Origin: Deltaproteobacteria bacterium
GTDB lineage: Bacteria; Desulfobacterota; Deferrimicrobia; Deferrimicrobiales; Deferrimicrobiaceae
Direction of reading: 5' to 3'
DNA length: 38,538 nucleotides
NCBI GenBank assembly: GCA_016234845.1
Contig: JACRNP010000117.1
Span: 1-38,538, forward strand
The notes beneath the pieces are model-generated. The model ran no database searches, was not told the origin of the DNA, and saw nothing but the letters and a program-made list of their open reading frames with translations. The position numbers were made by a program, and so were the translations under genes. Shown here one piece after another: positions 1-9,476 of this stretch (position 1 is its first letter; each line of letters starts with the position of its first letter).

Positions 1-368
1 TTGTCCCCCCGGATGTGACCCGGAGGGACGGAAGAAGGGGCGGTGATCACCACGCCGTTGCGGCCCAGGTCGTATTTCGCGAACGTGAGGATCTCCGGGA
101 TCATCTCCACCGGGGAGTACGGTTCCATCGACGGTTCGTGCGGCCGCACGTAATTGGAAAAGTTCCGGATGATCGCCGCGGTCCTCTCCCCCGCGGAGAG
201 GATCTTCCCCGCCCCGTCGGCCACCTTCCGTTCGTTGGACGAAGTCATCCGGATGAGCTCGGAGAACCCGAGGACGACGCTCAGGTGATTGTCCACCTCG
301 TGGGCGACGCCCATCACCATCCGTCCGAACAGGGCCAGGCGGTACATCTCGACGGTTTTCCGGTCCAT
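1..368 (-). CDS. Histidine kinase, N-terminal part (cut by window edge)
   Basis: The reading frame opens with ATG at 368 and runs off the left edge without a stop, so only about 122 residues are visible. It begins MDRKTVEMYRLALFGRM and reaches an H-box, VAHEVDNHLSVVLGFSELI, with the likely phospho-accepting histidine at residue 23. A dimerisation helix follows (RTAAIIRNFSNYVRPHEP). There is no signal peptide, membrane segment or room for an N-terminal sensor, so what is visible is a soluble kinase that starts almost at its H-box. The proline usual four residues after the H-box E is replaced here (HEVDNHL). It lies 20 bases downstream of the diguanylate cyclase on the same strand, with a purine-rich ribosome site between them, so the two are probably co-transcribed. 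The ATP-binding domain should lie beyond the edge. Confidence 0.75.
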   Translation of the reverse strand, partial: MDRKTVEMYRLALFGRMVMGVAHEVDNHLSVVLGFSELIRMTSSNERKVADGAGKILSAGERTAAIIRNFSNYVRPHEPSMEPYSPVEMIPEILTFAKYDLGRNGVVITAPSSVPPGHIRGD

Positions 369-388
369 GGCGTCCCCTCGTCGTCCTT

Positions 389-1831
389 TCAGATCTGCTT
401 TCCGAGGACGCCGCCGCGCCCTCTCCGCTTCGACTCGTACATCAGCCGGTCGGCGATGTTCAGGATCTGGCTCCGCTGCGGGGAATCCGGGCGGCAGGCG
501 ACGTACCCGATGCTTGCGGTGAAGGAGATCACCTGGTCCCGGTCGGCGTCCAGCCGGACGCCGGAGATCCCCTCCGCGATCCGGCCGGCGATGACCGCCG
601 CCGCGGCCATGTCGGTTTCCGGAAGGATGACGGCGAACTCGTCCCCGCCGTACCGCGCGGCGATGTCGGTCTTCCGGAGGTGAGCGCCCAACGCGCCCGC
701 GACCAGAACGAGGACGCGATCCCCGGTGGTGTGGCCGTACGAGTCGTTGATCTCCTTGAATCCGTCCAGGTCGAGCATGAGCACCGACATCGTCCGCCCG
801 TAGCGGATCGCCCGCTCCAACTCGATCGCGAGACGCTCGTGGAACGAACCGTGGTTGTACAGCAGCGTCAGCGAGTCCTTCTCGGCGAGCGACCGGACGA
901 AACCGAACAGTTCCGCGTTCTCGATCGCGATGGCGAGATACGTGGCCAGCACCCGCATCGTGGGGAGCAACTCCGGCTCGAACGCGTGCGGCTCGGGGTG
1001 GTTCAGCATCAGAACCCCGATGCTCTTCCCCTTCGATACGAGAGGGACGCAGAGGAACGACTGGACGTCCTTCCGGCGACCGCCGAAGTGCTGAAACTCC
1101 GGATGGCTCTTCACGTCGGGGATCCACGCCGGCTCGCCGGTGAGGAACACCTTTCCGGCGATTCCCTCCCCCGGGGCGAGGGTGAACGGCGGGGTCCCGG
1201 TCGCCTCGCCGCCGGAGGACGCCTTGGCCACCAGCCGCTTCGTCTCGCGGGAGTACAGCATGACGCAGAAGTCGTTCAGCCCCAGCTTCCGCATCACGCA
1301 TTCCGGGATGATCCGGTACAGCTCTTCGGGATCGAGGGTTCCGGTGATGACGGTGGAAATCTCCGCGATGGTCCGGAGGTACTGGACGTTCGACTCCAGG
1401 TTCCCGCGGGCCTCCTCGAGAGCCCGTCGGAGGCGCTCCACCTGGTCGAGCCTCTCCTCGCGGTCCCGGACCGCCTCCCGCAACGTGGCGACCGACCGTT
1501 CGAGCCTTTCGGAGACCGCGGCCGCCAGCGGAGCCAGCGGCCCGGAGACATCCGGCAGCGTTTTTCCGTTACCGGTCCCGATCGCGTCCCGGAGTCTCTC
1601 GACCGGACGGACCACCGAACGCTCGAGGACGAAGAAGCTCGCGACCGCGAGGACCGCCTCGCCCACCGCCGCGCCCGCGACGAGGACGGCCATTTCCGCG
1701 GACACGCGGCTGGCGAAGGCGGCGACCGCCAGGGTGACGAGGAACAGGGCCACCCAGGAGATGACGAACGACTTCCGCCACCCTGGACTGGAAAGATTCG
1801 AAGCGCTCGACGGTTGTCTTCCCGACGGCAT
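389..1831 (-). CDS. GAF-GGDEF diguanylate cyclase, membrane anchored
   Basis: This 480-residue protein should make cyclic di-GMP from two GTP at the inner membrane. Two hydrophobic segments lie at about residues 22-40 and 46-69, then a short HAMP/coiled-coil stretch (about 70-150), a GAF domain (about 155-305) and a C-terminal GGDEF domain (about 315-475). The active-site motif RYGGDEF (GGDEF at 395-399) is intact, and the product-inhibition site RKTD sits at 386-389, five residues ahead of it, so the enzyme looks active and feedback-inhibited. The metal-site aspartate is in MLDLDGF. No EAL or HD-GYP domain is present. It is followed by the partial histidine kinase. The input to the GAF domain cannot be read from sequence. 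The ribosome site before ATG 1831 is poor, so the start is somewhat uncertain. Confidence 0.92.
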   Translation of the reverse strand: MPSGRQPSSASNLSSPGWRKSFVISWVALFLVTLAVAAFASRVSAEMAVLVAGAAVGEAVLAVASFFVLERSVVRPVERLRDAIGTGNGKTLPDVSGPLAPLAAAVSERLERSVATLREAVRDREERLDQVERLRRALEEARGNLESNVQYLRTIAEISTVITGTLDPEELYRIIPECVMRKLGLNDFCVMLYSRETKRLVAKASSGGEATGTPPFTLAPGEGIAGKVFLTGEPAWIPDVKSHPEFQHFGGRRKDVQSFLCVPLVSKGKSIGVLMLNHPEPHAFEPELLPTMRVLATYLAIAIENAELFGFVRSLAEKDSLTLLYNHGSFHERLAIELERAIRYGRTMSVLMLDLDGFKEINDSYGHTTGDRVLVLVAGALGAHLRKTDIAARYGGDEFAVILPETDMAAAAVIAGRIAEGISGVRLDADRDQVISFTASIGYVACRPDSPQRSQILNIADRLMYESKRRGRGGVLGKQI

Positions 1832-1865
1832 GATGGGAAGGTATCACGAATTCCTCTTACCGGAA

Positions 1866-1886
1866 ACGGTTGAAACCGTATAAAAT
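1866..1886 (+). promoter_or_regulatory. Candidate promoter and operator of the RDD gene
   Basis: A perfect 6-base inverted repeat, ACGGTT-GA-AACCGT (1866-1879), abuts TATAAAAT (1879-1886), which could serve as a -10 element about 32 bases ahead of the GTG-preceded ATG at 1918. No good -35 box is seen at the right distance, so activator dependence is possible. This is the only space between the divergent diguanylate cyclase and RDD genes. Confidence 0.3.
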
Positions 1887-1917
1887 ACCCGATTATTCCA
1901 TGTCTTTGAGGTGAACC

Positions 1918-2418
1918 ATGACGAACGGCGCCACTACGGGATTCTCCGGCGGAGCCGCCGGATGGGATGGAGTGGACCGCAGAAAGTCGGCGGTACCGCC
2001 CCCTCCTCCCCCCGACCCCTTCATCCCCTCCCCGTCGGACTGGCAGTCCCGCGGGATCGCCTTCCTGATCGACATCTTCCTCTACTGCCTCCTTCATTTC
2101 GGAGGCCCCGCGCTCGGATTCGGAATCCTCGGCGGGTTTCTCGCGGTCATCTACATCACGTTCCGCGACGGGCTGTTCGGGGGACAAAGCATCGGGAAGA
2201 AGATCCTGGGGCTCCGGGTCGTACACGTGGACGGAAGGCCGATCTCCTATATCGACTCCTCTTTCCGGAACGTCGTGTTCATCATCTACATGCTGATCCC
2301 GCTCGCCGTTGTGATCGAAGCGATCGCAGCCTGGAAGCACCCCGAACGGCGTCGCCTCGGCGACCGGATCGCCAGGACGTGCGTGGTACAGAAGGAGACC
2401 GTGCCGGTCCTCGCGTAG
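1918..2418 (+). CDS. RDD family membrane protein
   Basis: The 166-residue product has a proline-rich cytoplasmic N-terminus (PPPPPP at about 27-32) followed by an RDD domain. Hydrophobic segments lie at about 46-60, 62-82 and 117-135. The residues that name the family are visible: Arg45 and Asp52 in SRGIAFLID, the loop GQSIGKKILGLRVV, and Asp149 in LGDRIAR near the end. Some RDD proteins have been linked to ion or small-solute transport, but no substrate can be assigned here. The start ATG 1918 has GAGGTG just upstream. It is a single-gene plus-strand unit, divergent from the diguanylate cyclase and convergent with the Omp85 gene 22 bases away, so it is likely transcribed alone. Confidence 0.85.
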   Translation: MTNGATTGFSGGAAGWDGVDRRKSAVPPPPPPDPFIPSPSDWQSRGIAFLIDIFLYCLLHFGGPALGFGILGGFLAVIYITFRDGLFGGQSIGKKILGLRVVHVDGRPISYIDSSFRNVVFIIYMLIPLAVVIEAIAAWKHPERRRLGDRIARTCVVQKETVPVLA

Positions 2419-2440
2419 CGCTTACTTCCATTCGGCGGGG

Positions 2441-5209
2441 TCAGAACACCGCGCCGATGGTGAAGTGCCACTCCGACGGGGTCTCACCCGGCCGCCGGTC
2501 CAGTTTCCATCCGTAGTCGAGGCTGATGGGCCCCACCGGCGTGAGATACCGCAGGCCCGCGCCGGCGCTCTCCCGAAGGTCGAACCCGGAGAGCGGCGCC
2601 CCGTGGATCCACACGCTTCCGGCGTCCACGAACAGCGCGCCGAGGAATCCGTACCGGATGGGGACCCGCAGCTCCGTGTTGATGTTCAGCATGTAGTCGC
2701 CGCCGGTGGGCGTACCGTCCGCCGCTTTCGGCCCCAGGGACTCTTCCCGGAACCCGCGTACCGTCGTCCGCCCGCCGAGGAAGAACCGTTTCTGGATCGG
2801 GACCTCCTCCGTCGATCCGTACGACCGGATCGCCCCGGCGCGTCCCGAAAGCACGAAGGTGTTTTTCCGGAATACCGGGAAGTAGAACGCCGTCTGTCCG
2901 CTCAGCTTGTAGTAGTCCACCTCGGAGCCGAGCGGAAGGGAGGCAAGCTCCGCCAGGCCGGAGAGAAACACCCCTTTCCTCGGATTGAACGGGTCGTCCC
3001 GGAAATCGAGGGCGACCAGCCCCCGGACCGCGGCGATGGTCGCCTGTCCCTGGTCCTCCGGGGAGAGGACCGCTCCCGGGGCGACGTCGAACACCTGGTC
3101 CCTGGACAGTTCGTACTGGAGCGACACGGACGACCGCTCGAAGAACTTCTGGTTGATGCTCGCGACGAGACTGGCTTTCCTCAGGGAGAAGCTGCGACGT
3201 TCGGCCTTCTGGTAGGACCCCGTGAGCCCGCCCTCCCACTTCCACCGGTTGCCGAGGATGTACGGCTCCCGGAAGTCGCCGATGAACTTCTGCTCCTTCT
3301 GGCTCACCATCGCCTGCCCGGTCAGGCTCCGCCCCAGGCCGTCCAGGTTCTTCTCCTTGGCCCCGAGAAGCCCCCGAACGCCGGTGTCGGTCCCGAACCC
3401 CCCTCCGAACTCCACTTCGAAGAACATCGCCTCCTCGACCTCCACCACGAGGTCGAGGATCCCGTCGTCCGGACGCTTCACGCGCTGCAGCCGGACGCTC
3501 TTGAACAGGCCCGTCCCGTACACCGACTGCTGGAACGAAAGGAGCGCCTTCTCGCCGGCCGCCCCGCCCGGCAGGATCGGATTTTCCCGGAGGACCACCG
3601 TCGCCTTCGTCAGCGCCGTGCCGCGCACCAGGACGTTCCCGAGACGGTACCGGGGCCCTTCCCGGATCTCGAACCGCATCACCGTCCCGTCCCCGTCGGG
3701 ATCGAAGAGGAGTTTCGCCTCGACGACCGCGTCCAGGTAGCCGTCGTTCCGGTAGTGGACCGCCACGGCCTCCTGGTCCGCGTCCATCGACGCGTAGTCG
3801 ACGAACGCGCCTTCCCGGTTCCGGATCAACCGAAGAAGCTCCGATCGAAGGAAATGGTCGTTTCCCTGGAAGACGATCTCCCGGAGCCGGTATCGCGACC
3901 CCTCGTCGATCCGGACCGTTTTCGTCACGCCTCCCCGGTCGTCGACCTTGTCGTCGACGCCGAGGATCCTCATCCTGGCGTATCCGTTCTTCTGGTACAG
4001 GCCGGTCAGGGCGTTCAGGTCGTCGTTCCACGCATCGTCGGAGAATTTCCCGGACCCGGTGACCCGGTGGAAGAACCCGCGCTCGCGCGTCGCCATCTGC
4101 CGGAGCAGATCCTTCGTGCCCAACCCGCGGTTCCCCTCGAACCGGATCTCCTTGATGTACCCTCTTCTCCCCTCGTTCACGGTGACGGTCAGCGGAACGC
4201 GTCCTTCGGCCTCCACCCCGGAAGATACCGAGACGTCGGCCCGGAGATACCCCCGCTCCCGGTAGAACGCGAGGACCCGCTCCCGGAGGTCGTGGACGAG
4301 CGCTCCCTCCGAGACCTCTTCTTCGCCTTCCAGCCCGGACGCGGCGGCGACCTTTCCCGCGTCGAACTCCTTCAGGCCGATCCATCGGAGTTCGTAGCGG
4401 GGGCCTTCCTCGACCTGCGCCCGCGGACAGAACGGCTCGTCGCCCTCGTCGCACCGGGGGGCGAGTTCCGTCACATGCACCGTCAGGAATCCCGATTTCC
4501 GGTATTCCCGCCGCAGCCGGACGATTCCGCTCTCCCACCGCTCGAAGTCGTGCGGCTTCCCGCGCTCCACTCCCACGATCCGGTCCAACCGCTCCGCGGT
4601 GAAGAAGGCGGCCCCCGGAAAAGCGGCGGAGCGGACCGCGGCAGGGGGTCCTTCGAGGATGTCGATCCGCACCTTTCCCGATCCGTTCGCCACGCTGCAC
4701 GTGGCGGCGAGCGAAACCTTCGCGCCGGGGAACCCCTTGCCGGCGAGGAACGCCCGGATCGCCTCCTCCGCCTCCGTCAGCTCCTTTTCCCCGGCCGCAA
4801 CCCCCCGCCGGAGCCGGGAAGCCGCGAGGATCCTGGCGGCCGGGACGCGCTTCGCGCCGGCGACCTCGATGTCCGAAACGAGAGGGAGGGGACGGAGATG
4901 GAAGAGAAGGTGCGCCTTGCCGCCCTCCTCGCGAACGTAGGCGGACACTTCGCGGAAGACGGATTTGGCGTAGAGCCCCCGGATGGAGGTCCGCACCGCG
5001 TTCTCTCCGAGCCGGTCTCCCGCCCGGATCGCCACGAGGCCGGAAAGCTCCTCGTAGGATATGAGGTACGGAGACGCCACGCGGAAGGAGACCGACGCCA
5101 CCAACGGTTCACCCGGAGAGACGACGTTGTCGGACGCCGGGGAGTCCCCCCGACCGGACAGGAGAAGCGCAGCGGCGAGGAGGAGCGGGAGGAGCCTACT
5201 CCTTTCCAC
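2441..5209 (-). CDS. Omp85-family outer membrane assembly protein with about seven POTRA domains (TamA/BamA-like)
   Basis: The 922-residue protein starts at GTG 5209, overlapping the end of tamB by 14 bases, and has a signal peptide (MERSRLLPLLLAAALLLSG, no lipobox cysteine). I count seven POTRA-like repeats, each closing with an EG-type turn: about 36-108, 109-188, 189-270, 271-347, 349-437, 438-519 and 520-595. The rest (about 596-922) is a 16-strand-type barrel with the Omp85 lid-lock motif VRGF at 817-820 and a C-terminal phenylalanine, the usual outer membrane insertion signal. TamA has three POTRAs and most BamA proteins five. Adjacency to tamB argues for a TamA-like role, inserting or transporting outer membrane material together with TamB. 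The absence of skp, lpxD or fabZ neighbours argues against the housekeeping bamA. A main BamA elsewhere in the genome is expected. Confidence 0.9.
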   Translation of the reverse strand: MERSRLLPLLLAAALLLSGRGDSPASDNVVSPGEPLVASVSFRVASPYLISYEELSGLVAIRAGDRLGENAVRTSIRGLYAKSVFREVSAYVREEGGKAHLLFHLRPLPLVSDIEVAGAKRVPAARILAASRLRRGVAAGEKELTEAEEAIRAFLAGKGFPGAKVSLAATCSVANGSGKVRIDILEGPPAAVRSAAFPGAAFFTAERLDRIVGVERGKPHDFERWESGIVRLRREYRKSGFLTVHVTELAPRCDEGDEPFCPRAQVEEGPRYELRWIGLKEFDAGKVAAASGLEGEEEVSEGALVHDLRERVLAFYRERGYLRADVSVSSGVEAEGRVPLTVTVNEGRRGYIKEIRFEGNRGLGTKDLLRQMATRERGFFHRVTGSGKFSDDAWNDDLNALTGLYQKNGYARMRILGVDDKVDDRGGVTKTVRIDEGSRYRLREIVFQGNDHFLRSELLRLIRNREGAFVDYASMDADQEAVAVHYRNDGYLDAVVEAKLLFDPDGDGTVMRFEIREGPRYRLGNVLVRGTALTKATVVLRENPILPGGAAGEKALLSFQQSVYGTGLFKSVRLQRVKRPDDGILDLVVEVEEAMFFEVEFGGGFGTDTGVRGLLGAKEKNLDGLGRSLTGQAMVSQKEQKFIGDFREPYILGNRWKWEGGLTGSYQKAERRSFSLRKASLVASINQKFFERSSVSLQYELSRDQVFDVAPGAVLSPEDQGQATIAAVRGLVALDFRDDPFNPRKGVFLSGLAELASLPLGSEVDYYKLSGQTAFYFPVFRKNTFVLSGRAGAIRSYGSTEEVPIQKRFFLGGRTTVRGFREESLGPKAADGTPTGGDYMLNINTELRVPIRYGFLGALFVDAGSVWIHGAPLSGFDLRESAGAGLRYLTPVGPISLDYGWKLDRRPGETPSEWHFTIGAVF

Positions 5210-8200
5210 GCAGGAAATCCTTCCAGTCGCGATAACGGTACCGGAACTTGAGGTCCGCCCCCAGGTCCCCTTCCTTCGTGGTGGTCGCGCTCTCCCACGC
5301 CCCCTGGAGGTAGACGTTCTCGCGGAGCTTGACCTCGGCGGTGGCGGAGCTCTCGGCGGTCGTGCCGACGCTCGTGGAAACCGCGACCGTGGCGCGTTCG
5401 CCGAACGACTTCCCGACGATGAACCGCGGCTCGATGGTCTTGGTGGTGGAGGAGAATCCGGGCTCGATCGCGAAACGGTCCAGCCCCACCGCCCCGCGGA
5501 TCCCCTCTTCTACCCCGCCCTTGTACGGTCCCAGGGCGAGAGAGGCGGCGGCCGCGGACCCGACCGTGCCTTCCTGTCCCGCGAGGGCCTGGGTGGTCAC
5601 GCCGAGCGATAGAAGGGCGACGATGTCGTTCTTCCCCAGCGGCGGATCGGAGAACATGTCCACCTCGTACTTCTCGAGGGTTCCGGTCACCGTCACGGTC
5701 ACGTTGACGTTCCCCTTCCGGGTCTCCGCCCGGCCGTCGATCCTCGGATTGTTGTTCCGGGGATCCTGGAAATCGACCATCGCCCGCTTCAGCTCGTACC
5801 TGTTTCCCCGGAACTCGACGACTCCCTCGGTCACGTCGAAGGAGCCGAGGATGATCACCCGGCTGCTGTCGCCCACGACCTTGAACTCGCCCTTCGCCTG
5901 CGCGTCCGCCAGGTTGTTCTTGATCCGGATCGTGCCGTCCGCGATGGCGTTGATGTCGAGCCGGACGCGGAACGCCGACTTCTCCCGCCGCGCGGTGACG
6001 TCCGAAAGCCGCTTGCCGAAATCCACGAGCGCCTTCTCGGGCCGGAGGGTCTTCGTGTATTTCGCGGACTGGACCTCGACGTCCCCGGTCACCATGAGGT
6101 CGTCCACGGGGCCGAACAGTTCCGCGTGACCCTGGATCACCGGCCGGAACTCGTCCGGGTAAGGATACCTCAGGTCCATGAAGTCGACCGAGAAGTACAT
6201 CCGCTGTCCGGCGTCCATCCGGAGGGGCACTTCCCCCCAGCCGTCGATGTAGCCGCCCCCGCTCCGCCCCTCGAAACGCTCGAACACGACCTTTTCCCGG
6301 CTGATGACGGCGTCCGCGCGCAGCCCTTCGAACTGCTGCGCGTACCCCAGGAACGAAAGGGTCCCCCCCTCGAGATGCCCCGTTCCCACGATCGCCGGAT
6401 CGGAACGGTTTCCCGTCACGCGCGCCTCGACGGTCACCGCCCCGTCCAGGCGGTCGAAGACGTCCGGGACGGCGAGGCGGATGATTCCCGCGGGCAGCTT
6501 CCCCTCCAAGCGGAGGTCCAGGTCGCCTTTCCAGGAAACCTTTCCCGAGATCCGTACCGGGCTGCCGGCCGCCTGGAGCGTCCCTCCCGTCCAACGCACG
6601 CCTTCGGGATCCAGCCTCGCGGAGAGGTCCTTCCCCGAAAGGTCGAACCCGCCTTCCCGGTACGCCAGCGATTCCACCCGGACGATTCCCGTGGTCCTGT
6701 CGACGGCTCGAAGGGCCCCCTGGATCTCCGCGCGCCCCCGCAGCAGGAAGCGGCGTTTTTCGTCCCTTGGCGCGTCCGATGCCTCGCCGATGGAGAACGG
6801 TCCTTCGAGGCGGAACCCGAACGGCTCCCGGAGGGCCACCGTCCAGCCCAGCCGGGTATCGGGATTCCTGGTGACGAGCTCCCCGGCGATCGCGTCCCCC
6901 TGTCTCCTTCCCGACACCTCGCCCTCCAGGAACCGGACCTCTCCGAAGGAAGGCTCCCGGGCGCGGACGGACACGCTCAGGGCGGGAAACGACTCCGGCG
7001 TCGGCGGCCTTCCGGTCCGGAAATCCTCCAGCCGGAGCACGCCCGAAGCGTCGAAGGACCAGGTCCCGCCCGACGGAATATCCGAACGGCCCGCGGCCGC
7101 GAGGAGAAAAGAGGTAGGCACCCCCGGAGCGGAGAGTGAAAATTTCGCGGGCCAGCCGCCCCCTCTCTGGAAATCGGCCGAAAGTTCGACCCGCGGGGAG
7201 TCCACCCGGACAGAGACCGTGCCGGCGGCCGTGCCCAGGCTCCCCGCCGCCCGCACTCCCGTGAAATGGGCCTCCCCGGCGGACAATTCCTTCGAATCCG
7301 CCGAGAAGCCCGCAACTTCCCAGCCCGAGGGGCCTTCCGTCGCGCGGAATCTCGCGGCGACCAGTCCGCGGACCCTCTTCAGGTCATCCCGCTTCGCCAG
7401 CGCGACGACCTGCGCGATTTCCACAGCGGCCAGATCCCCGGACAGTTCCGCCCCACGCCCGTTTCCCCCGGAGGCCGAAACCCGCGCCGAACCTCCCCCG
7501 AAACTCCCCTCCGCGCGGGCGGTCCAGAGTCCGGCGCGAACGTCCCCTTCTGCCGTAACCCCCCGAAGCGCAATCCGCCGGACGGAGACCTTCGCCGACC
7601 GGAACGATCCGGACGCGGTTACGTCCGCGGCCGATACCGAGACGTGCGCGTCGGCATCTCCGCTCCCCTCCACCTCTTCGAAGTATTTCCTGAAGGGTGC
7701 GGGATCCTTTCCCAGCGACGAGGCGACGGCGGCCACCCATCGGCCGCTGTCGGCAAGGTCGATCTCCCGCAGGGAAACCGAGAAATCCGCCCTCGCCTTC
7801 GAACGTTCCGGCAGAGCGGTGACCGTCCCCACCGCGGTGACCTTCATCGAAGGGAGCGGGACGTCCGCGACGAAGTGAAGCGTATCGGCCGGCACGCCCT
7901 CGGCCTTGACCGTCAACGGCATCGGGGGGAGCGAGCGGACGGCGACGGATGCGGCCGTGAGGGAAAACTTCGCGCGAGGGCGGTTCATCGGTCCGGATAA
8001 TTCCCATTCCACGGCCGCCTTGTCCCAGGAGAGGGGGTACGCCCACCCGTACTCCGCCGTCTTCCCGGCCGGTGCGACCCCGGATCCCCGGAGGTCCACG
8101 CTGCGCCGCGCAAGGGAAAGATCCCCCTCGCCGCGGATTTCGGCGCGCCCCGCCGAAAGACGGAACGAATCCAGCCGGACGTCCTCCCCGTTCGCGACGC

Positions 8201-9470
8201 CGCCCGCGACGTCGAGCGAAAGGGGAATACGGATTACCGTCCCGGCGCGACCTCCGGACGCAGGCACTACGACGCCTTCGGGAAGGGAGACGGTCGCGTC
8301 TCCCTTCCAACGACCGGGGGTCCCGGAGACGGTCGCGACGAGGTCGGCCGTACCCGAAAGCCGCACGGGGGAACCGGCGTCGTCCCACGGGACGGCGGCG
8401 AGGGAGAAGCGTCGCAGGGACGCCTTACCTTCCGACCGGCCGGAATCGATCGCGTAACGGCCCGACGCCTCGAGCGCGCCGCCCCACACCTTTCCCCGCG
8501 CCCGGTCGAGCCGCACGATCCGCCCCGCCAACGACAGCTCCGCCTCCCCCTCCGTCGTAGCAGCCCCCTTCACGTTCCCCTCCCGCAGGGTGACTTTCGC
8601 CGTCCCGACGGGATCGTCCGGACGACCGGCCACGGAGGCGGAGAATTCCAGCTTCCCTTGGCGGACCACGTCCTTCACGTAGGCGGAGCCGGGCGCCCCC
8701 GAAGCGATCCATCGCGCGAGATCCGCTTCCCCCGACGCCTTTGCGTCCAACGTCCGCATCTTCGTATCGAGGGTTCCCGATATGCGCACCGAAGCGGACT
8801 CGCCCCATGCCCTCGCGCGGCGGACCTTGAGGACGCGGTCCTTGTACACCAGGTCCGCGTCCAGCGAAGGGTACGGCCAGACGGCCGCCCGCTCCCCCGG
8901 AATGCCGACCGACCCGGCGACCTTCGCGAGCGAAAGGGTCATGCGTTTTCCGAGAAACCGCGTTTCGCGGACCCGGAGTTCGCGGACATCCGCGGTAAGC
9001 CCGCGGATGGGACCGAGCGGCCCCAGGGCAAGAACACCGTCGACGAGCAGGATCTCCGGAAGCGTCCCCCGCGGTTCTCCCCCCGGGGACGAAAGCCTTT
9101 CGTAGAGCGCCCGGTTCCGTTCCCCCGCCTCGACGCGGAAGTTCCTGGCCCGGACCCTCGATACGGGAGTTTCGCCGGACAGGATCCGCAAGGGGGAGAT
9201 GGAGACGTCGACGGCGCCGGCGTTCGCGATCGGAAGGCCGGCGAGCGCGTCGCGAACCGCGACGTTGTCGATCGTCACGAGGAGGCGCAGCAGGTGGATC
9301 CGGATCTCGCCGTACCGGACGTCGAGCCCGTATCGTCCGGCCATCGCGACCAGTTCCCGTTCTGCGTTCCGCAGTTTTTCGGGAATCCCGACCGAAATCC
9401 GCCACCCGAGGAACACCGCCAGGGCGGCGAGGAGGAACCCCCCGGCCCAACGAACCCATCGCCTCGACAT
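5196..9470 (-). CDS. tamB: Translocation and assembly module protein TamB
   Basis: The 1424-residue protein has one N-terminal membrane anchor (about residues 8-26) and a long periplasmic body of repetitive beta structure, as in AsmA-like bridge proteins that span the periplasm. The C-terminal TamB domain (roughly 1080-1424) shows family phrases such as YPDEFRPVIQGHAELFGPVD, ETRKGNVNVTVTVTGTLEKY and SDPPLGKNDIVALLSLGVTT. It overlaps the Omp85 gene by 14 bases, so the TamB and Omp85 partners are translationally coupled. Family work links TamB to outer membrane protein insertion and to phospholipid movement between membranes. No Shine-Dalgarno sequence precedes ATG 9470, yet the hydrophobic anchor begins immediately, so the start cannot lie much further downstream. 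A TATAAT lies just ahead of it. Confidence 0.93.
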   Translation of the reverse strand: MSRRWVRWAGGFLLAALAVFLGWRISVGIPEKLRNAERELVAMAGRYGLDVRYGEIRIHLLRLLVTIDNVAVRDALAGLPIANAGAVDVSISPLRILSGETPVSRVRARNFRVEAGERNRALYERLSSPGGEPRGTLPEILLVDGVLALGPLGPIRGLTADVRELRVRETRFLGKRMTLSLAKVAGSVGIPGERAAVWPYPSLDADLVYKDRVLKVRRARAWGESASVRISGTLDTKMRTLDAKASGEADLARWIASGAPGSAYVKDVVRQGKLEFSASVAGRPDDPVGTAKVTLREGNVKGAATTEGEAELSLAGRIVRLDRARGKVWGGALEASGRYAIDSGRSEGKASLRRFSLAAVPWDDAGSPVRLSGTADLVATVSGTPGRWKGDATVSLPEGVVVPASGGRAGTVIRIPLSLDVAGGVANGEDVRLDSFRLSAGRAEIRGEGDLSLARRSVDLRGSGVAPAGKTAEYGWAYPLSWDKAAVEWELSGPMNRPRAKFSLTAASVAVRSLPPMPLTVKAEGVPADTLHFVADVPLPSMKVTAVGTVTALPERSKARADFSVSLREIDLADSGRWVAAVASSLGKDPAPFRKYFEEVEGSGDADAHVSVSAADVTASGSFRSAKVSVRRIALRGVTAEGDVRAGLWTARAEGSFGGGSARVSASGGNGRGAELSGDLAAVEIAQVVALAKRDDLKRVRGLVAARFRATEGPSGWEVAGFSADSKELSAGEAHFTGVRAAGSLGTAAGTVSVRVDSPRVELSADFQRGGGWPAKFSLSAPGVPTSFLLAAAGRSDIPSGGTWSFDASGVLRLEDFRTGRPPTPESFPALSVSVRAREPSFGEVRFLEGEVSGRRQGDAIAGELVTRNPDTRLGWTVALREPFGFRLEGPFSIGEASDAPRDEKRRFLLRGRAEIQGALRAVDRTTGIVRVESLAYREGGFDLSGKDLSARLDPEGVRWTGGTLQAAGSPVRISGKVSWKGDLDLRLEGKLPAGIIRLAVPDVFDRLDGAVTVEARVTGNRSDPAIVGTGHLEGGTLSFLGYAQQFEGLRADAVISREKVVFERFEGRSGGGYIDGWGEVPLRMDAGQRMYFSVDFMDLRYPYPDEFRPVIQGHAELFGPVDDLMVTGDVEVQSAKYTKTLRPEKALVDFGKRLSDVTARREKSAFRVRLDINAIADGTIRIKNNLADAQAKGEFKVVGDSSRVIILGSFDVTEGVVEFRGNRYELKRAMVDFQDPRNNNPRIDGRAETRKGNVNVTVTVTGTLEKYEVDMFSDPPLGKNDIVALLSLGVTTQALAGQEGTVGSAAAASLALGPYKGGVEEGIRGAVGLDRFAIEPGFSSTTKTIEPRFIVGKSFGERATVAVSTSVGTTAESSATAEVKLRENVYLQGAWESATTTKEGDLGADLKFRYRYRDWKDFLRGKE

Positions 9471-9476
9471 GGTTCA

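Noticed and set aside
2441-5209. Naming the Omp85 gene bamA
   Set aside because: Neighbouring tamB and seven POTRAs favour a TamA-like role; usual bamA neighbours are absent.
2465-5251. 928-residue open frame on the plus strand
   Set aside because: Antisense to the Omp85 gene; composition is Arg/Pro/Glu-rich with no domain, a GC-rich shadow frame.
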